Below, in pieces: positions 6,559 through 13,523 of a stretch of 23,415 nt of DNA. Origin of the DNA: Clostridia bacterium (GTDB lineage: Bacteria > Bacillota > Clostridia > Oscillospirales > CAG-272). The notes under the pieces were generated by a model. The model was given only the letters and a program-made list of their open reading frames with translations. It ran no database searches and was not told where the DNA came from. The position numbers and the translations under genes are program-made. Location of the stretch: NCBI GenBank assembly GCA_017960705.1, contig JAGCYR010000090.1, positions 1 to 23,415 on the forward strand, read 5' to 3'. Each line of letters starts with the position of its first letter. The first letter of the stretch is position 1.

Positions 6559-8700
6559 ATGATCAACGACAGCGCTCGCTGCTTATATTCAAATAGTTTT
6601 CCGAGGTTCCTTGAGGAAACGGCCTATTCTGTTCTCGGAACACTCTGCGATCGTTATCATGGCAATGCGCTTACCACCACACGAGATGCATGGTACGGTG
6701 AAATCCTTATCATGAAGAAGGTGTTGTCTCAACTTGCGGACAAGGCCGGGAGAATCGTTTTTGAATATGATATTCCGCGGCTTGGGAAACGAATCGATGT
6801 AGTATTGCTCTACAAAGGCATCGTTTTTTGCCTTGAGTTCAAGGTCGGAGAAACTCATGTTTTGGAGCCTGACGTCGATCAGGTTTTGGATTATGCTTTG
6901 GATCTAAAAAACTTTCATCAAGCAAGTCATGATAGAGTGATCGCTCCGATCCTTATTGCGACGAATTATAGGAAATCGTCTGATACTGTTCAAATGTCAG
7001 TCTATGACGATCAAGTGATAGATCCGCTGGTAACAGGTGAATCCGGCCTATATGATTTGATCATGGCCGTTGTGAACAGATTTCCGAATCAGTCGGGAGT
7101 GGATAGCAACTGGATTATTAGTCGCTATGCTCCTACTCCTACGATTATCGAAGCAGCCAAATCTTTGTACGAAAACCACTCTGTTGAGAACATCACGAGA
7201 CACGAAGCCGATGATGTTTCGACCGACAGAACAATCTCTTACATCTTGAGTGTGATAAAGCAAAGTAAAGAAAAGCAAGAAAAGAGCATTTGCTTTGTTA
7301 CAGGTGTTCCCGGAGCAGGGAAAACGCTCGTTGGCCTTGATGTAGCGATCAAGCAAACCTATCAAGGTAATAATGAACCGGTAAAAGTCGAAGGCGCCGT
7401 TTATTTGTCGGGAAATGGGCCTCTTGTTGCAGTTTTAACAGAAGCCCTTTCTCAAGACAATTTCAAGAGAAGCAAGGAACAAGGAATACCTAAGAAAAAG
7501 ACCGATTGCCGCCGCGAGGTGAGCAAGTCGATCCAGATGATTCACCGTTATCGCGATAACATGCTCGCCAAGATCGTGAATCCGGTTGAAAATGGCGTCT
7601 TGGAGATAGATACTACAAAAGCGACCCCTGTTGATAAGTCTGGCTATGCTGAGGTGGAACACGTTGCGATCTTCGACGAAGCACAGCGATCTTGGACGCA
7701 TAAGCGCCTTGCAGACTACCTCAAAAGAGGCGGAACTTATGGCAACAAATTGAAAGTTCCAAACTTCCCTGTATCTGAAGCCACGTTTTTGATTTGGTCG
7801 CTTGATTTGCAAAAAGACTGGGCAACGATTGTTTGTCTTGTCGGTGGCGGGCAGGAAATCAATACCGGAGAAGCTGGCATATCCGAATGGATTAAAGCAA
7901 TTGATGAACAATTTCCGCATTGGAAGGTCTATATTTCTCCGAAGCTGACGGAGGCAGAATACGCTGAAGGTCGCGTGAATGAGTTGTTAAAAGACAACCA
8001 TAATGTCACATACTCTGAAGACCTGCATCTGGGCGTTTCTTTGCGTTCTTACAGAGCGGAGAAACTGTCTGCCTTTGTCCATGCACTTTTGTCTTTCGAT
8101 CCAAGCGCGCAGACGATTTACGCAGAAATCAAAGACAAGTATCCGATCGTTCTTACGCGAAACATGGAAACGGCTCGCAAGTGGTTACACAGCAAAGTCA
8201 GAGGGACCGAACGAACGGGTGTATTAGTTACGAAAGAATCTGCGAGGTATAAACCTTTAGCGGTACATGTTTTACCGTCCGATGACGATATGACCGTCCA
8301 TTGGTTCCTTGAAGATAAAACCGACACACGGTCTTCAAACTATCTTGAAGATGCTGCAACAGAAATTCAGGTCCAAGGATTGGAACTGGACTATACCTGC
8401 TTGTTGTGGGATGCCGATATGAGATGCGAAAACGGCGAATGGCATTACTATACTTTCAATGGTCATACGGCTTGGAATGAACTTACTCCAACGACGGAAA
8501 ATAAAGAAGAGCGTATGAAGTACATGCTGAATGCCTACCGCGTTCTGCTTACTCGTGCCAGAGCCGGAATGGTCATCTGTATTCCAGAAGGAAATCCGAA
8601 CAAAACCCCGAGCGGTTTCTGGGAAGATAACACCCGCCTACCGAGTTTTTATGATGGAACTTATCAGTATTTAAAGAGCTTGGGGATTGAAGAATTATGA
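6559..8700 (+). CDS. PD-(D/E)XK nuclease-like / DUF2075 superfamily 1 helicase
   Basis: A 713-residue protein with AAGGAG 10 nt before the ATG. Residues about 45-135 resemble a PD-(D/E)XK nuclease core: E48, RIDVVLL (D80) and LEFK (E93-x-K95). From about 240 follows a DUF2075-type helicase: Walker A GVPGAGKT (249-256), Walker B IFDEAQ (371-376), the GGGQEIN motif (429-435), an EIQVQGLELD segment (602-611) and RVLLTRAR (661-668), equivalent to motifs III, V and VI of superfamily 1. The key ATPase and nuclease residues are present, so it appears intact. DUF2075 proteins are common in defence islands. The gene is preceded by a small partner and followed by a methyltransferase/Vsr scar, so it may be the DNA-degrading part of a restriction-like system. 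That role is inferred. Confidence 0.85.
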   Translation: MINDSARCLYSNSFPRFLEETAYSVLGTLCDRYHGNALTTTRDAWYGEILIMKKVLSQLADKAGRIVFEYDIPRLGKRIDVVLLYKGIVFCLEFKVGETHVLEPDVDQVLDYALDLKNFHQASHDRVIAPILIATNYRKSSDTVQMSVYDDQVIDPLVTGESGLYDLIMAVVNRFPNQSGVDSNWIISRYAPTPTIIEAAKSLYENHSVENITRHEADDVSTDRTISYILSVIKQSKEKQEKSICFVTGVPGAGKTLVGLDVAIKQTYQGNNEPVKVEGAVYLSGNGPLVAVLTEALSQDNFKRSKEQGIPKKKTDCRREVSKSIQMIHRYRDNMLAKIVNPVENGVLEIDTTKATPVDKSGYAEVEHVAIFDEAQRSWTHKRLADYLKRGGTYGNKLKVPNFPVSEATFLIWSLDLQKDWATIVCLVGGGQEINTGEAGISEWIKAIDEQFPHWKVYISPKLTEAEYAEGRVNELLKDNHNVTYSEDLHLGVSLRSYRAEKLSAFVHALLSFDPSAQTIYAEIKDKYPIVLTRNMETARKWLHSKVRGTERTGVLVTKESARYKPLAVHVLPSDDDMTVHWFLEDKTDTRSSNYLEDAATEIQVQGLELDYTCLLWDADMRCENGEWHYYTFNGHTAWNELTPTTENKEERMKYMLNAYRVLLTRARAGMVICIPEGNPNKTPSGFWEDNTRLPSFYDGTYQYLKSLGIEEL

Positions 8701-8719
8701 CACTCTTTCCCAAGGATAA

Positions 8720-9004
8720 GAGAGCAGCGCATATAAACAAATCGGCAATTCGGTTTGCGTACCGGTGGTGAGAAGAATTGCCATCTTCGATGACGGTTTT
8801 TTGCACGGACACGATTGCCGTAATATTCGTCCCGCTGATAACGCGGAGTATTGGAGCCAAAAACGGCAGCGAAATATCGAACACGACAAGGAAGTAACCG
8901 AGTTGTTTGAAAAACGCGGCTGGACGGTTATTCGTTTTTGGGAATGTGAATTAAAAAAGAAGAACCGATCATTGTTAGATGGGAAAATGTCAGAATTGTT
9001 CTAA
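8720..9004 (+). pseudogene. Fused remnant of a DNA cytosine methyltransferase C-terminus and a Vsr endonuclease
   Basis: The frame from 8720 to the TAA at 9002-9004 has no start of its own; an in-frame TAA sits at 8717-8719. It encodes YKQIGNSVCVPVVRRIA, which is the conserved C-terminal motif (motif X region) of C5-cytosine methyltransferases. It then runs without a break into FDDGFLHGHDC, EYWSQKRQRNIEHD, GWTVIRFWECELKK, the second half of very-short-patch repair endonuclease Vsr. The N-terminal part of Vsr and almost all of the methyltransferase are missing, and the usual GCFWHGH motif has become GFLHGH. This points to an internal deletion joining two neighbouring genes. The remnant starts 20 bp after the helicase gene, in the same direction. 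It is unlikely to make an active enzyme. Confidence 0.85.
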
Positions 9005-9065
9005 CTTTTTTGAAACATAGCTATCTGGAGCCATACTGTTTAAAAAAAGCGAAAACAATTCTTTA

Positions 9066-9104
9066 ACGAGTTTTTGCGTGTTTTCAGATTATTGTAAAAC
9101 TCGT
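9066..9104. repeat. 9-bp perfect inverted repeat upstream of the PIN-like gene
   Basis: ACGAGTTTT (9066-9074) and AAAACTCGT (9096-9104) around a 21-nt centre, about 50-90 bp before the gene at 9156. It could be a regulator binding site or a weak terminator of the preceding unit; there is no T-run after it. A clear promoter for 9156 is not visible; TTGATT at 9109-9114 is a weak -35 candidate. Confidence 0.6.
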
Positions 9105-9155
9105 GGCATTGATTCAAAGGGAATTCAATAATACGTAAATAAAGGAAAAGAGATT

Positions 9156-11114
9156 ATGAAAACAATCACCAAACTATTTGCAGCGTACAAGGCAGGATAT
9201 TTAGGAGATAATATCTTTGATACTTATTTTTCCTTCGTTGCGAACATGCTAATAGATGAAAAAGTAATGATTGTTGAAGATTCTATTGTTGCAGAAAAAC
9301 TTAAGGAAAGATACGCAATAGAACTTCCTTTGCCTTTTATTAGACAGGTATTGGGGATTGGAGTTCAGAACAATTGCTTCGTTGAGGATCATGGGAAATA
9401 CCGAGTAGATTTGGACAAATTATCCCTCTATCGTTTTAATGATAGCGATTTTAATGCATTATGGTCTCGACTTCTTAACGAGTTTTCATCATATTGCGAT
9501 TCAAATGGTGTAATTATTGTTTCTAGTCAATTAGAAGAATTTGTTTTATGCATTTTGGATGATACGGATGACAAGATTTTATCCGGAGAAAAAGTCGAAA
9601 AAGTCGAAGGAATGCCCGCGTGTGAGTATGCTTGGTACAACTTTATAAAAGAGCAAGGCGAAAACAATACGGATCTTTATTCTTTTGTTTCTGCTCTTTC
9701 TGCGAGCAACATTACAAAACAGGCGTTGTTTTTTGCAGGAGAAACATCGGTTGATTATTCCGGATTAAATGTTTATTTGGATTCACCAATTGTTTTTGCA
9801 TTGCTCGGCATGGATGAGGACTCACGGACCTCTTCATATAAGACTCTAGTGTCAGATATGCAAAAAGCAAAATGCAATGTTTGTGTTCTGGATCATAACC
9901 TTCAAGAAGTGGATAGTATAATCACAAGAGCTGCAGGCTGGGCAATTAGCACGCATTATGATTTAAACAAAGCCAATAATGCAGCACGCTTTTTTCACGA
10001 CTCGCAAATGAGCGATACAGAAATATCTGAATTTTGTGAGAGCATTGAAACAAAGCTTAATGATTTGGGCATTACTGTAAAAGAAACGAATTATGATGTT
10101 CTCCAAGACAAATTTCAAGAGGACGAGATCGTTCTTTTTGATATGATAAAAAAACGGTATCTTGAAAACAAATATGAATTGCCTCCTGAAAAAGAAGACA
10201 CCATTCGAATTGATGTACGTTCTATTATCATGATTTACAGAGAACGGCAAGGGCAAACCTCTACAAGGATTCAAAACGCAAAACACATTATGCTAACATC
10301 AAATAATGTTATCGCTAATGTCAGTAAACAATATGAAAGCAACAGGAGTATATACGCCGGCCATATTCCTGCATGTGTATCAGCAGATTTATTCGGAGCG
10401 ATTCTTTGGTTAGACAGTCCTGTACAAATGCTCGAGTATCAAAAACAAAAACTATTGGCAGACTGTTATGCTTTTTTGAGACCTGACAAAAGAATGATTG
10501 AAAAGTACATTCAATCGTTAGATGAAGCAAGAAGAGCAGATGAAATTGACGAGAAAAAGTATCTGTTTTTACGTACGCACAAAGTTGTCCTCGATTCTTT
10601 GATGAATATCACGAAGGGAGACTATGCTCGGTTTAATTCAAGAACGTATTTAGAAGTATACGATGACATAGAAGCTAGATCCTTGAAAAGGTATAGTGAC
10701 GAGGTTTCGGCTCATAACAAAACCAAGCAAGAACTACGAGAATTGGAAGATAGTTCTGCGAAGAAAATAATTGAACAAGATGAAATAATTAAGGAATTGC
10801 AAGCGCGAGTAGATTCTTATGAAGACAAGGAGCAAAAAGACAAAGAAATATTATTCGAAAAAAGAGTTAAGCAGTTGGGATGGCTACTAACACTATTTTT
10901 TATTGGCATTCCTTATATTGCTGTTTTAGTAACAGTTGAACTATTAAAAATGCGGTTTACAACTGTATCGTGGACCTCAGTTTGGGGAATTGCAGGACTT
11001 GTTATTGCAACCTTCTTGGCAGCAGCATTTTGGCTTTGGGGAAGAAAGAAATGCTTTGCGATTATTCGCTCCTTTCTCACAAAAAGAGAGAACCAGTTAC
11101 AACGAAAGATCTAA
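9156..11114 (+). CDS. Large PIN-like nuclease protein with coiled coil and two C-terminal membrane segments
   Basis: A 652-residue protein; AAAGGA lies 11 nt before the ATG. Residues 1-130 are mixed and may hold a winged-helix-like unit. Residues about 200-395 fit a PIN-fold RNase/DNase: NVYLDSPIVFALLG (D209), VLDHNLQEVDSI (E251), RIDVRSIIMIYR (D353) and IMLTSNNVIANVS (T381, N383) align with PIN motifs 1-4. Residues about 505-570 are charged and coiled-coil-like (KQELRELEDS...). Two membrane helices follow (about 573-595 and 606-628) and a short basic tail. A membrane-tethered nuclease with a multimerising stalk suggests a defence or cell-death effector, but this is inference and I know no named family. 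Codon use is the most AT-rich of the window, pointing to transfer. It is followed by its own terminator and appears to be a single-gene unit. Confidence 0.7.
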   Translation: MKTITKLFAAYKAGYLGDNIFDTYFSFVANMLIDEKVMIVEDSIVAEKLKERYAIELPLPFIRQVLGIGVQNNCFVEDHGKYRVDLDKLSLYRFNDSDFNALWSRLLNEFSSYCDSNGVIIVSSQLEEFVLCILDDTDDKILSGEKVEKVEGMPACEYAWYNFIKEQGENNTDLYSFVSALSASNITKQALFFAGETSVDYSGLNVYLDSPIVFALLGMDEDSRTSSYKTLVSDMQKAKCNVCVLDHNLQEVDSIITRAAGWAISTHYDLNKANNAARFFHDSQMSDTEISEFCESIETKLNDLGITVKETNYDVLQDKFQEDEIVLFDMIKKRYLENKYELPPEKEDTIRIDVRSIIMIYRERQGQTSTRIQNAKHIMLTSNNVIANVSKQYESNRSIYAGHIPACVSADLFGAILWLDSPVQMLEYQKQKLLADCYAFLRPDKRMIEKYIQSLDEARRADEIDEKKYLFLRTHKVVLDSLMNITKGDYARFNSRTYLEVYDDIEARSLKRYSDEVSAHNKTKQELRELEDSSAKKIIEQDEIIKELQARVDSYEDKEQKDKEILFEKRVKQLGWLLTLFFIGIPYIAVLVTVELLKMRFTTVSWTSVWGIAGLVIATFLAAAFWLWGRKKCFAIIRSFLTKRENQLQRKI

Positions 11115-11207
11115 AGTCTCCCTTTTCCCCTTTCGCCTGTTGGTTGTAGCACAGCGAAAAGCGGAAGTCAACGCGAAAAAGTGTCGCTGAAAACTGAAAA
11201 GATACCG

Positions 11208-11241
11208 AAAGAGTCGGGCTCGATTTGAGTTCGGCTCTTTT
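11208..11241 (+). terminator. Terminator of the PIN-like gene
   Basis: A 14-bp stem AAAGAGTCGGGCTC/GAGTTCGGCTCTTT with three G-U pairs, loop GATTT, and a short TTTT run partly inside the stem. It lies 94 bp past the stop codon of the gene at 9156-11114. Confidence 0.75.
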
Positions 11242-11393
11242 CTTCGGGAGTTTCGCTGAAGGCGAATATCCCCACGCTTGACGCCGGTGTGCGAGCACCC
11301 CGCGGCGGCGCGGGGGATGCGAACCCACGCGCGGGGCCGCGCCGCGCCTCCCGCGCCGGGTCGATAAACGGACGGGACGTCAAAAGAAAAGAG
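11242..11393. other. Very GC-rich, self-complementary intergenic stretch
   Basis: Between the island terminator and the tRNA terminator. It contains a perfect 7-bp hairpin CCCCGCG-GCGG-CGCGGGG (11298-11315) and further CG-rich inverted segments up to about 11355. Read on the minus strand, GTGGGTTCGCATCCC looks like a tRNA T-arm, but no acceptor or anticodon arm can be built. I see no gene. Confidence 0.5.
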
Positions 11394-11428
11394 AAAAAAG
11401 CGAGCACCGGGACGGTGTTCGCTTTTTT
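11394..11428 (-). terminator. Terminator of the tRNA-Glu gene
   Basis: A 16-bp stem AAAAAAGCGAGCACCG/CGGTGTTCGCTTTTTT with one G-U pair and a 3-nt loop, starting 6 bp past the tRNA CCA end on the minus strand. The paired A and T runs make it bidirectional. Confidence 0.9.
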
Positions 11429-11434
11429 CTCTTT

Positions 11435-11509
11435 TGGTGACCCGTACGGGAATCGAACCCATGTTTTCGCCGTGAGAGGGCGATGTCTTAGCCTCTTGAC
11501 CAACGGGCC
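11435..11509 (-). tRNA. tRNA-Glu (anticodon CTC)
   Basis: On the minus strand a full cloverleaf of 75 nt. The acceptor stem is GGCCCGT/ACGGGTC with discriminator A and encoded CCA (11435-11437). The D-arm contains TTGGTCAAGAGGCTAAGA, the anticodon loop is CTCTCAC with anticodon CTC, and the T-arm is ATGGGTTCGATTCCCGT. The sequence matches bacterial tRNA-Glu closely. It has its own promoter and terminator. tRNA genes are frequent insertion points; the low-GC island ends about 200 bp away, but I see no copy of the tRNA 3' end on the island's far side. Confidence 0.96.
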
Positions 11510-11529
11510 TTTTTTGCGGAGCAATAGGT

Positions 11530-11558
11530 ATTATATCATACCGGGTTTGAAAAAGCAA
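11530..11558 (-). promoter_or_regulatory. Promoter of tRNA-Glu
   Basis: Minus strand TTGCTT (11553-11558), 17-nt spacer, TATAAT (11530-11535), ending about 20 nt before the 5' end of the tRNA. Confidence 0.85.
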
Positions 11559-11702
11559 CCCCTTTTTGAAAAAACTTTTTGGCGACGGTAAGCGGGACCC
11601 GGCGGCGCTATCTCGATAGGGACGGCGGGCTTCTCGGAACGATCATGCGCGCGGGTGCGGCGGGGCGCTTGCTTTCTCTGCGGGCGGGGCAAAAACGTGA
11701 TC

Positions 11703-11731
11703 GCCGGGGATCTTTTCACAAAACCCCCGGC
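11703..11731 (-). terminator. Weak hairpin, possible end of the opp operon
   Basis: GCCGGGG/CCCCGGC (7 bp, 15-nt loop), 58 bp past the stop of the last opp-operon gene. On the minus strand a TTTTT run follows only after 7 nt, so termination efficiency is doubtful. The rest of 11559-11788 shows no gene I can support. Confidence 0.4.
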
Positions 11732-11788
11732 AATCGGATCAAATCGAGTGGGGTATAGCGCGTTACGGAGATGGCGCAGAGGACTTTT

Positions 11789-12058
11789 TCACGTCCATAT
11801 CGCCAGCATCACGGCGATCGCGATCGCGCCGCCGACGATGAAGACGCCGCCGATGAGCAGCGCGGCGAGCAGAGCCCCGCCGATCGCCATCCGGCTCTGA
11901 CGCTTGGTCAGCGGCTCGGACCCGGCTTCGGGCGTTTCGCTCTTGTCGCGGTTGCGCCTCGGCAGGCGGCCGAGGAGGGACGTCGAGGGATTCTCGACCG
12001 CGCTCATGTCGGCGATGGTCCTGCCGTCGTCCTCAAACGGTTCCCGTTTCTTCGGCAT
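11789..12058 (-). CDS. Small single-pass membrane protein at the end of the opp operon
   Basis: An 89-residue protein. Residues 1-55 are polar and charged, presumably cytoplasmic, and 57-88 form one long hydrophobic segment (AIGGALLAALLIGGVFIVGGAIAIAVMLAI) that ends the protein. The ATG lies inside the 3' end of oppF (26-nt overlap, different frame), with GAGGAAG about 10 nt upstream, implying translational coupling. No family recognised. Its position suggests a small accessory or regulatory subunit of the peptide transporter, but this is only context. The overlap is long for chance, and the Gly/Ala-rich membrane helix supports a real gene. Confidence 0.65.
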   Translation of the reverse strand: MPKKREPFEDDGRTIADMSAVENPSTSLLGRLPRRNRDKSETPEAGSEPLTKRQSRMAIGGALLAALLIGGVFIVGGAIAIAVMLAIWT

Positions 12059-13523
12059 CGGTCTTCACTTCCTCGGGCGCCGCCGTCTCCTTCACCTCGT
12101 CGTAGAGGTGGCAGACGACGTAGTGTCCCGGTTCGATCTCGCGCTGGATCGGCGCCTCGTGCTTGCATCTTTCCATACAGTTCGCGCAGCGGGTATGGAA
12201 CTTGCACCCCGACGGGGGATTCGCGGGGGACGGGATCGATCCCTCCAGCACGATCCGGTTCATCTTCGCCGTCGGATCGGGCACCGGGATCGCCGAGAAC
12301 AGCGCCTTGGTGTACGGATGCAGCGGGTTCTTGAAGATGTCCTCGGTCGCGCCGTATTCGACGAGACTGCCGAGGTACATAACGCCCACCGTGTCCGAGA
12401 TGTGCTCGACGACCGACAGGTCGTGCGAGATGAAAAGGTAGGTCAGCTGATACTTCTCCTGCAGTTCCTTCAGCAGGTTGATGATCTGCGCCTGGATCGA
12501 CACGTCGAGCGCCGAGACCGGCTCGTCGCAGACGATGAACTCGGGGTTGAGCGCCAGCGCCCGCGCGATGCAGATACGCTGTCTCTGACCGCCGGAGAAC
12601 TCGTGCGGATAGCGGTCCTTGTGGAAGGGCTGCAGACCGCAGTTGTCCATGACCCGGTCGATATAGTCTTCGTACTCTTCCTTCGGCACGATCTTATGCT
12701 CGCGCACCGCCTCGCCGATGATCTCGCTGACCGGGAGCCGGGGCGAGAGCGACGAGAACGGATCCTGGAAGATGATCTGCATTTTGGTCCGGAGCGCGCG
12801 CAGTTCCCGGCGAGTGAGGTCGTAGACCTCGCGCCCGTTGAACAACACCTGCCCGCCGGTCTTTTCGCCCGAGAGACGCAGGATCGTGCGTCCCGCGGTG
12901 GTCTTGCCGCAACCGGATTCGCCGACCAGTCCCATCGTGGTTCCGCGTTTCAGGTTGAAGGTGACGCCGTCGACTGCCTTGACGTAGCCGACCGTCCGGG
13001 AGATGAAGCCGCCCTTGATGGGGAAGTACTTTTTCAGCGCGTTGACCTGCAAAATATACTGCGGATCGGGTTCCACGGGGGTAAAGTTGTTTTCGATCGG
13101 ACTTGATAAGATGCGACCGATTATACTGAGAGAATCCTCCTTGGCAGAGCTTTCAATGATTTTATTTAATACGTCGGGAGACATATTGTTGAAATCGCTC
13201 TGCATAAGCGCCAACGAGATGAAATCCAAACGCAGAAGATTGAAAAGCAGGAACAAGAAGCCGTCGCTGTGGACTTTGGTTTGACCGCACTCAAACAACA
13301 GTTTCTTTCTGACGTATTCGCCTCTGGTTATCCACCAATAATAATAGTAAAAGGGGACAAAAAGCAGGCATATCAATTCACCTTTGCAGCTTCTCTTGTC
13401 GTTTAGAAGAATCCTCGTGTTTCTGATTTGCAAGTAATTCCAATACAGAGAATAGATTCCGAGAGTGACTATAGAGAGAAGAATAGATTTGCCGATGTTT
13501 CGTTTATTGAGTAAAGCCGTCAT
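12033..13523 (-). CDS. oppF: Oligopeptide/dipeptide ABC transporter ATPase OppF with an N-terminal DUF4234-like domain
   Basis: A 496-residue protein. Residues about 157-480 are a standard OppF/DppF ATPase: Walker A GESGCGKT (201-208), the Q-loop in IFQDPFSSLSP, signature FSGGQRQR (309-316), Walker B FIVCDEP (329-335), H-loop SHDLSVVEH, and the C-terminal Cys-containing oligopeptide-transporter tail (HTRCANCMERC). It hydrolyses ATP for peptide import together with OppD. The first 150 residues are extra: NIGKSILLSIVTLGIYSLYW and PFYYYYWW are typical of DUF4234 membrane domains, giving about three membrane segments. This part is markedly AT-richer than the rest (boundary near 13075). The ATG overlaps the oppD stop (ATGA), so the fused reading frame is the translated one. 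Usual OppF proteins are about 320 residues long. Confidence 0.93.
   Translation of the reverse strand: MTALLNKRNIGKSILLSIVTLGIYSLYWNYLQIRNTRILLNDKRSCKGELICLLFVPFYYYYWWITRGEYVRKKLLFECGQTKVHSDGFLFLLFNLLRLDFISLALMQSDFNNMSPDVLNKIIESSAKEDSLSIIGRILSSPIENNFTPVEPDPQYILQVNALKKYFPIKGGFISRTVGYVKAVDGVTFNLKRGTTMGLVGESGCGKTTAGRTILRLSGEKTGGQVLFNGREVYDLTRRELRALRTKMQIIFQDPFSSLSPRLPVSEIIGEAVREHKIVPKEEYEDYIDRVMDNCGLQPFHKDRYPHEFSGGQRQRICIARALALNPEFIVCDEPVSALDVSIQAQIINLLKELQEKYQLTYLFISHDLSVVEHISDTVGVMYLGSLVEYGATEDIFKNPLHPYTKALFSAIPVPDPTAKMNRIVLEGSIPSPANPPSGCKFHTRCANCMERCKHEAPIQREIEPGHYVVCHLYDEVKETAAPEEVKTDAEETGTV

Noticed and set aside
8697..8771. 24-codon reading frame starting at the ATGA overlap with the helicase stop
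   Set aside because: It has no recognisable product and lies over the methyltransferase remnant in another frame; most likely the disrupted start region left by the deletion.
11281..11360. Possible second tRNA on the minus strand (T-arm-like GTGGGTTCGCATCCC)
   Set aside because: No 7-bp acceptor stem, D-arm or anticodon arm can be assembled around it; the match is a short GC-rich coincidence or a strongly decayed relic.
11559..11788. Small gene in the gap between tRNA-Glu and the opp operon
   Set aside because: Frames on either strand there are Arg/Pro-rich, overlap the tRNA promoter or lack a ribosome binding site.
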